Shown one piece after another: positions 51,244 to 55,997 of a stretch of 55,997 nt of DNA (positions within the stretch are counted from its first letter, which is position 1; every line of letters begins with the position of its first letter). Below the pieces are notes generated by a model that was not told the DNA's origin, ran no database searches, and saw only the letters and a list, made by a program, of their open reading frames with translations. The position numbers and the translations under genes were made by a program. This stretch comes from Defluviitaleaceae bacterium (GTDB taxonomy: Bacteria > Bacillota > Clostridia > Lachnospirales > WQUN01), in NCBI GenBank assembly GCA_009781725.1, contig WQVF01000017.1, forward strand, positions 1 through 55,997, in the 5' to 3' direction.

Positions 51244-52359
51244 ATGAGCGTTACAGCATCAGATATCCAAAAAACCCGGGACTTCTACGCCCAAAAGAAA
51301 GACGCTCCGATTCTGCTCCATGAATTCGGTTATTATGTACTAGATCGATGGATTCGGGAAGGGCATATCAAGGATGCATCCGATTTAGGCAAGTATTGTG
51401 ACTTCGATGGCCATGGAATGCAATATTTATGGGGGTTGGGCTGGTGTGAGGCGGAGTTTCGTCCCGCATTCGAGGAAATGGTATTGGAAGACCGTGGGGA
51501 ATATGAGTTGGTCCAAGACTTTGCCGGCCGACACGTTCTCTATTTCAAAGGGCGGCGTAATGGCTTTATGCCCGAGTATGTGGATCATCCTGTCAAGGAC
51601 CGTGACAGTTGGGAGCGGAATGTTAAATGGCGTCTTGACCCTGCCACGACCGGGCGAGAGGCTGATACAGCGTACGCAACCCGCCTCAAGGAGTTAGCGG
51701 GGCAGGGGGCAATGATTGGCCAAGCTGCTGTTGGAGGCTATATGTATCTGCGCTCTTTGGTGGGGCCGGAGGGTGCGCTGTATTTATTTTACGATGACCC
51801 GGAGCTTATTCACGACATTATGAAAGCATGGTTCGAGTTGGCGGACGCGGTTATCGCAAGGCATCAGGCTCTTATCGCTCCATTTCCAATCAATGAGCTA
51901 TACTTAGCGGAGGATAATTGTTATAACTGCGGGCCGTTAATTTCCCCGGATATGCTACGGGAGTTTTTCTTTCCATATTATCAGCAGCTTATTACTAATA
52001 TGAAGGCGCGGCAGCAGGGCAGGGGATTCCATTTTCAAATTGACACTGATGGGGATTGTCGCCCGGTTATCCCAATATACCAGGAGATAGGGGTGGATTA
52101 TTTCTCACCCTTCGAAGTAGCCAGCAATTGTGATGTGGTGGCATTGAGAAAACAATATCCCGAGCTACTTATGCGGGGGGGGATAGATAAACGAATCTTA
52201 GCCGCTGGAAAAGAGGCAATAGATCGTGAAATCGACCGAATAATGCCATTTATGAAGGCTCAAGGGGGCTATATCCCCATGTGTGATCACGGAGTGCCAG
52301 AGGAAGTGGATTTTGAGGACTTTATACATTATCGCAAACGTTTAAAGGAATATGCATAA
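51244..52359 (+). CDS. Uroporphyrinogen decarboxylase-family protein, second type
   Basis: The 371-residue TIM-barrel protein of the UroD superfamily belongs to a branch different from the protein at 45655. It carries HFQIDTDGDCRPVIPIYQEI instead of a His-x-Cys-Gly motif, plus ISPDMLREFFFPYYQQLI and LLMRGGIDKRILAAGKEAI. Such members occur with corrinoid-dependent demethylases, or alone. No corrinoid protein or haem genes are near. The ATG at 51244 is 9 nt behind AGGAAGGGA; the ORF could start three codons earlier at a TTG but without room for a site. A TATAAT at 51204-51209 probably belongs to its promoter. It may form a unit with the next gene. Confidence 0.72.
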   Translation: MSVTASDIQKTRDFYAQKKDAPILLHEFGYYVLDRWIREGHIKDASDLGKYCDFDGHGMQYLWGLGWCEAEFRPAFEEMVLEDRGEYELVQDFAGRHVLYFKGRRNGFMPEYVDHPVKDRDSWERNVKWRLDPATTGREADTAYATRLKELAGQGAMIGQAAVGGYMYLRSLVGPEGALYLFYDDPELIHDIMKAWFELADAVIARHQALIAPFPINELYLAEDNCYNCGPLISPDMLREFFFPYYQQLITNMKARQQGRGFHFQIDTDGDCRPVIPIYQEIGVDYFSPFEVASNCDVVALRKQYPELLMRGGIDKRILAAGKEAIDREIDRIMPFMKAQGGYIPMCDHGVPEEVDFEDFIHYRKRLKEYA

Positions 52360-52371
52360 TAAATTGGTATC

Positions 52372-52448
52372 GTCATTGCGAGCGTAGCGAAGCAATCCAG
52401 AGCCTGTGCAGAGCTGGATTGCTTCGTCGCGTTGCTCCTCGCAATGAC
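52372..52448. repeat. GTCATTGCGAG palindrome, copy 3
   Basis: GTCATTGCGAGCG, GCAATCCAG facing CTGGATTGC, and CGCAATGAC form an imperfect hairpin in the 124-bp gap between two codirectional genes. Confidence 0.85.
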
Positions 52449-52483
52449 AAGCGTTGAGATTTTTATTTATAGAGGAGGCCAAA

Positions 52484-53341
52484 ATGAAAACGTTTCCAAG
52501 AACAGAAGTAGCAGGCAAATCCCTGTCACGTATGCTAATCGGCACCAACTGGATGCTGGGCTGGAGTCATAAAACCCCATCCAACGATGCCAGGATAAAA
52601 GAAACCTTTGCAAAGCCAGAGGATTTTTTCCCGGTACTTGAGGCATTTCTGGAATATGATATTAATTGCATCATGGGTATTGTCGGAGAAATGCCCCTGA
52701 TGAAGGCTGCCATAGACTACGCTCAGGACAAAACCGGCAAGGAAATGATAATAATCGACACCCCAATAATCAATGTGGCAGATACAGCCGAGGCCCGCAG
52801 GGAGGCGGAGGCTGTAATCAAACGCTCCGCGAAAGCCGGTGCAACATTCTGCCTGCCCCATCATTCCAGTGTAGAAAAATTAGTGGATAAAGAGCAGGAA
52901 GAAATCCGTCGGCTTGGGGACTACACCGCAATGATAAGAGATGCAGGGATGATTCCAGGGCTATCAGCCCATATGCCAGAACTGATTGTATACTCTGATG
53001 CCAGAGGATACGATGTTGAGACCTATATTCAGATTTTTAATTGCATGGGCTTTTTGATGCAAGTAGAAGTCGAGAGCATAGCGGCTACGATAAATAATGC
53101 AAAAAAGCCGGTTATGACCATTAAGCCAATGGCGGCAGGGCGTGTGACTCCATATGTAGGCCTGACTTTTAATTGGAACGCCCTACGAGAAAAAGACATG
53201 ATTACGGTGGGTTGTTTCTCTGCCGCTGAGGTTCATGAGGATGTGGAGATTTCTTTTGCGGCGTTGGAAGGACGGTTTCCTAATCTTGAAAGGCGGGCTA
53301 GCCCTAATAAGAAGCAGGCGGCGTTTGGGGAAGTGGAGTAA
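52484..53341 (+). CDS. Conserved TIM-barrel-like protein of unknown function
   Basis: The 285-residue soluble protein starts at the ATG behind GAGGAGGCC. The beta-alpha pattern (SRMLIGTNWMLGW, CIMGIVGEMPL, MIIIDTPIINVADTAEARRE, VMTIKPMAAGRVTPY, ITVGCFSAAEVHEDVEIS) suggests a TIM barrel. The C-terminal part is reminiscent of aldo/keto reductases, but the catalytic Tyr/Lys/His set is not evident. I recall such proteins only as hypotheticals near UroD-family genes. It is probably in one unit with the UroD gene upstream, despite the palindrome between them. Function is not assignable. Confidence 0.6.
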   Translation: MKTFPRTEVAGKSLSRMLIGTNWMLGWSHKTPSNDARIKETFAKPEDFFPVLEAFLEYDINCIMGIVGEMPLMKAAIDYAQDKTGKEMIIIDTPIINVADTAEARREAEAVIKRSAKAGATFCLPHHSSVEKLVDKEQEEIRRLGDYTAMIRDAGMIPGLSAHMPELIVYSDARGYDVETYIQIFNCMGFLMQVEVESIAATINNAKKPVMTIKPMAAGRVTPYVGLTFNWNALREKDMITVGCFSAAEVHEDVEISFAALEGRFPNLERRASPNKKQAAFGEVE

Positions 53342-53354
53342 GGAAGAAAAATAT

Positions 53355-53524
53355 GGGGCTGTCTTTCTAAGCAAAAACCATGAATATCTATGCAAAGCCT
53401 GTCATTGCGAGCAAAGCGAAGCAATCCAGAAGGTTTGATTTGCTGGATTGCTTCGTCGCTTTGCTCCTCGCAACGACGAGGCAAGTGCATAATTATTCAT
53501 AAAAATGCTTAATGAGACAGCCCC
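53355..53524. repeat. Composite inverted repeat holding GTCATTGCGAG palindrome copy 4
   Basis: Outer arms of about 40 nt (53355-53394 and 53486-53524) are imperfect inverted repeats sharing GGGGCTGTC, TAAGCA, ATGAATA and TATGCA. The right arm is followed by GTTTTATTT, so it may have been a terminator. Between the arms lies palindrome copy 4 (53401-53477), as if inserted into the loop. Confidence 0.75.
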
Positions 53525-53604
53525 GTTTTATTTCGTATACATTAATTACGAGAATTATCCCTTAACGTGACAATCCCTTTTTATCGTACATAAATACATA
53601 TCAC

Positions 53605-55422
53605 CTAATCCAAAACATAAACCGTAACTTCCCGCAACTCCCTATCCCAGAAGGTAAAGGCATCAAAGTTCTCGATAACAAAGCGGAGTGGCACCAGGAC
53701 TCGGTTATTACGCAATATTGGAGTACCCATCCCATCGGGCAATTGCTCACCTACAGGCAGACGAAGGATTGTGTTGTTGTAGTAGATATGCGCGGTACGG
53801 GTTTGTCTTATCCAACGGGGAGAAGCACCTAGGGCTTCGGATACCAAGCGTATGGGTACCATGGTGCGGTTCCCAGTGATAAATGGTGCAACGTCGCTTG
53901 TTTGTGGGGTGCCGCGATAATAGTAGTCGTATTGGTTAATAGTCAGGCGTAATAGCGGTGTCGGCATCTCGTAGACAAATGCGCCTATAATCCCTGAGCC
54001 TACAAACTCAAAGTAGAAATAGCTGCGGTCTGTAGAGAAGCGGCCAGGGATGACGGTGTAATCCCCCGTATCCAGGTCAATTTCAAAGCCCATGAACATC
54101 AACAGTTGTATATCGCTAAAGCTTAGGTCGCCTATATATACGCTGATAATTGTACGGGTATCGTCGTCGGCTACCGCTATGCTGTGGATTTGTTCCAGTA
54201 GAAATAGGGCGTTGAGGTCGTCAATCTCGAGGATTGGGGTTACAAAATCCTCCGGTAGATTGATTTCTATATTTATTAGCTGAATGTCTGATGCATCGTC
54301 AGGGTTGTATGGCGCGGCACTAAACCTTGATGGGCCAACAGCCGGTGTGTGGGTTGGGGCCGGCGTTGGGGTTGGAGATGGGGCGGGAGTTGGGGATGGG
54401 GTTGGCGTAGCTGAGGAGGCGGTACCGGGGTGCCTTGGGCCTCGGATTATTGCCATTATTTCGTCCCGCTGGTCTAGGCAGTGGAGGCTGTCGCGGGAGG
54501 TGAATTCATGGAAATATGGGTCCGGAGCGGACGGGTCAGTTGGCGTGATTGACACAATATGCGTTTCTCCAGGAAAGACTGTACCCGAAAAGAAAATAAC
54601 TCTTAATAAGTCTCCCACCTGCATATTGCCCTTTAATACCTCAACCACAGTGGCGTAATAAATGTCAGTCGATATAAACTCTGAACTATATACCTCACAA
54701 GCCAATCTTCTAGGCTCACCTATTTCAATAACTATGACATATGGCGAGCCAATTATGATATCCCTTAAATATTCAGAAGTAATAAACACACGGCCAATTG
54801 TGACGAAAGGGTCTCGTGGCAATGAGCGCACATATGAGATAACTTCTGCCCTGGTAAGCCCGATGCTGTCAAAATTCAGATATGAATGTAATGAGAGTGA
54901 TTGGCCGTACATTGTGCTAAGTGACGGGTCATCTAAGTTGAGTATCATATCGGACGCAAACACGAATCCACCCAGATGGAGACTGGTATATACATCAGCA
55001 AGTCTTACCAATGTTAATAAATACTGTGTACCCGGTGTAAACTGGAATGCAGGGTCCGCAAAGTTGCGACCCACCTCTTGGTAGAATACATACACAAATA
55101 TTGTATCCGCGGCATTACCGCATATCCGGTCAAGGACTTTAAATTCATATTCTGACGCTGTTTGTCCAGCCGGTCTTCTCTCAACAAACTCCGCGACTAC
55201 AATATCAGTAGCAATTCCTACCGCATTTTCAAGATTCCAACGGCTACCCATGCCTATGCTTCCACCGCCACTGGATGACGATGCTGCCGCTGCTGCGGCT
55301 ACGTTGCGTGAGCTTCTTGTATGCAAATGTGGGGCGTATGGGCGACTTGAGCTGTAAAATATCGTAGTCATAAATCCTACAATCAATATACATAAGACAA
55401 CAAATAAATGTTTCTTTTTCAT
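53605..55422 (-). CDS. Secreted protein with copper-amine-oxidase-N-type domain
   Basis: The protein of about 605 residues has a signal or membrane anchor (HLFVVLCILIVGFMTTIFYS). An Ala/Ser/Gly linker is followed by two related beta domains (about 60-170 and 185-305) with similar motifs such as VGIATDIVVAEFVE and GSPYVIVIEIGEPR. A Pro/Thr/Ala linker (about 345-370) leads to an unassigned domain, and the C-terminal region (about 490-605) is a copper amine oxidase N-terminal-type domain: NRTMVPIRLVSEALGASPRW and NRVLVPLRFVIENFDAFTFW. This last domain is common in Clostridia surface proteins as a wall-binding or structural module; no oxidase activity is implied. The ATG at 55422 is 9 nt behind AAAGGAG. 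It follows the metalloprotease gene by 50 bp. Confidence 0.75.
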   Translation of the reverse strand: MKKKHLFVVLCILIVGFMTTIFYSSSRPYAPHLHTRSSRNVAAAAAASSSSGGGSIGMGSRWNLENAVGIATDIVVAEFVERRPAGQTASEYEFKVLDRICGNAADTIFVYVFYQEVGRNFADPAFQFTPGTQYLLTLVRLADVYTSLHLGGFVFASDMILNLDDPSLSTMYGQSLSLHSYLNFDSIGLTRAEVISYVRSLPRDPFVTIGRVFITSEYLRDIIIGSPYVIVIEIGEPRRLACEVYSSEFISTDIYYATVVEVLKGNMQVGDLLRVIFFSGTVFPGETHIVSITPTDPSAPDPYFHEFTSRDSLHCLDQRDEIMAIIRGPRHPGTASSATPTPSPTPAPSPTPTPAPTHTPAVGPSRFSAAPYNPDDASDIQLINIEINLPEDFVTPILEIDDLNALFLLEQIHSIAVADDDTRTIISVYIGDLSFSDIQLLMFMGFEIDLDTGDYTVIPGRFSTDRSYFYFEFVGSGIIGAFVYEMPTPLLRLTINQYDYYYRGTPQTSDVAPFITGNRTMVPIRLVSEALGASPRWIRQTRTAHIYYNNTILRLPVGEQLPDGMGTPILRNNRVLVPLRFVIENFDAFTFWDRELREVTVYVLD

Positions 55423-55479
55423 TACCATTTGCTCCTTTCGCTAATCCAATCAAGGTTGATTTTATGAATGAAGCAAATA

Positions 55480-55997
55480 TCATCTGAATCTACGATATAT
55501 TTGCCTAAGATGCTCTATTTCCGCCGGCCTAAGGGTTTCATTTGGACTAAACATAGGTGGTGCCCCCCTCATTACATCATTTGCATTTGGTGAATGTCCC
55601 AGGTATCCCAAAGCATGACCTAACTCATGCATGGATGTCATTGTCGCAAATTGAATGTTACGCGCATCGGTTGTAAGCCAGCTTCCACTATCTGAAAACA
55701 CCGCAATTATCTCTGCGCTGGTTCCACTGCCGGTTAGTCTGAACACACTCCGCTCAACACCACCCGCTCGGACACTGCCCTCAGCTATCCCTCCGCTTCC
55801 GGTTTGATTTAGATGGACACCATACCGATGGTCAATAGGCAAATATGGACCTTCCCGCTGCCTCACACGGTCTTGGACTTCAGTTCGTCTTCCTCCATAA
55901 GCCCTAATATTTGCCGAATACATGTTTCCTACTGGTGTAAACGATATACCCAGAGCATTGCTCCATGCAGTGCGTGCGGTAGCCATTCTGTTACGGA
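55480..55997 (-). CDS. Matrixin-like zinc metalloprotease, partial at the right edge
   Basis: The frame is open to the last base, so the N-terminus (signal and possible propeptide) is missing. The visible 170 residues contain the zinc site HELGHALGYLGH, followed by SPNANDVMRGAP, which supplies the Met-turn (DVM) as in matrixins (peptidase family M10-like). ARTAWSNALGISF matches the start of the catalytic domain. It should be a secreted protease, and it lies directly upstream of the CuAO-N-type gene on the same strand. The target is unknown; surface remodelling is possible. Confidence 0.85.
   Translation of the reverse strand, partial: RNRMATARTAWSNALGISFTPVGNMYSANIRAYGGRRTEVQDRVRQREGPYLPIDHRYGVHLNQTGSGGIAEGSVRAGGVERSVFRLTGSGTSAEIIAVFSDSGSWLTTDARNIQFATMTSMHELGHALGYLGHSPNANDVMRGAPPMFSPNETLRPAEIEHLRQIYRRFR

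Overview
The window reads as part of the chromosome of a Gram-positive, anaerobic Bacillota, most likely class Clostridia. Supporting signs are LPxTG cell-wall anchors, strong GGAGG ribosome binding sites with TTG and GTG starts, an ECF-type vitamin transporter with a type II pantothenate kinase, Asp23-FakA, a V-type ATPase subunit, a PadR regulator and cohesin/dockerin modules. I cannot name the species. No rRNA, tRNA, CRISPR array, phage or transposase gene was seen. The non-coding DNA is rich in short palindromic repeats of at least five kinds.

Layout. 1-1.7 kb: 3' end of a beta-helix surface protein, a VapBC-like pair whose toxin has lost its N-terminus, and a 63-residue LPMTG mini-protein with its own promoter. 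1.7-7.4 kb: a 1907-residue LPMTG adhesin (ten InlB-type B-repeats, three SpaA-like domains). 7.6-9.3 kb: panT-coaW, pantothenate uptake and phosphorylation. 9.5-13.4 kb: a GH2 glycosidase, then an nfeD-flotillin operon. 13.6-16.6 kb: obg, a nitroreductase and mnmA. 16.8-21 kb: a membrane-anchored cohesin protein followed by a secreted 14-repeat RCC1 protein ending in a dockerin. These two genes look like one cell-surface assembly and are the most unusual system here. 21.7-27.5 kb: single genes (GlpA-like oxidoreductase, orphan V-ATPase subunit D, a Mur-ligase-like protein, an SSB-like protein, an LtaS-like enzyme). 27.5-33.2 kb, minus strand: a tight five-gene operon mgtE-mgtE-rlmN-DUF2161-glycerate kinase, preceded by a three-fold 73-bp hairpin array. 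33.4-39.1 kb: an orphan PTS IIC, then asp23-fakA-isomerase-pruA.

39.4-46.7 kb is a sugar-utilisation operon: AraC regulator, CUT1 binding protein, two permeases, a GH127 beta-L-arabinofuranosidase-like enzyme, the decayed tail of a GH99-like gene, and a UroD-family protein. It has no ATPase of its own, so a shared MsmK-type ATPase is inferred. 46.8-51 kb: a lipoprotein, a PadR/small ORF/Trp-rich membrane protein operon with a clear dyad operator over its -10 box, pyroglutamyl peptidase and an unknown membrane protein. 51.2-53.3 kb: a second UroD-family gene and an unrecognised TIM-barrel-like protein. 53.6-56 kb: a secreted protein with a copper-amine-oxidase-N-type domain and a matrixin-like metalloprotease that runs off the right edge.

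The repeats interact with genes. A tandem pair of a 104-bp TATAGCG palindrome supplies the stop codons of both mnmA and the RCC1-dockerin gene. A related element with the same ends and a different core lies in front of the glpA-like gene. Copies of the widespread GTCATTGCGAG palindrome mostly follow genes, and one sits inside a larger inverted repeat. All functional calls come from reading the sequence; no database search was run.
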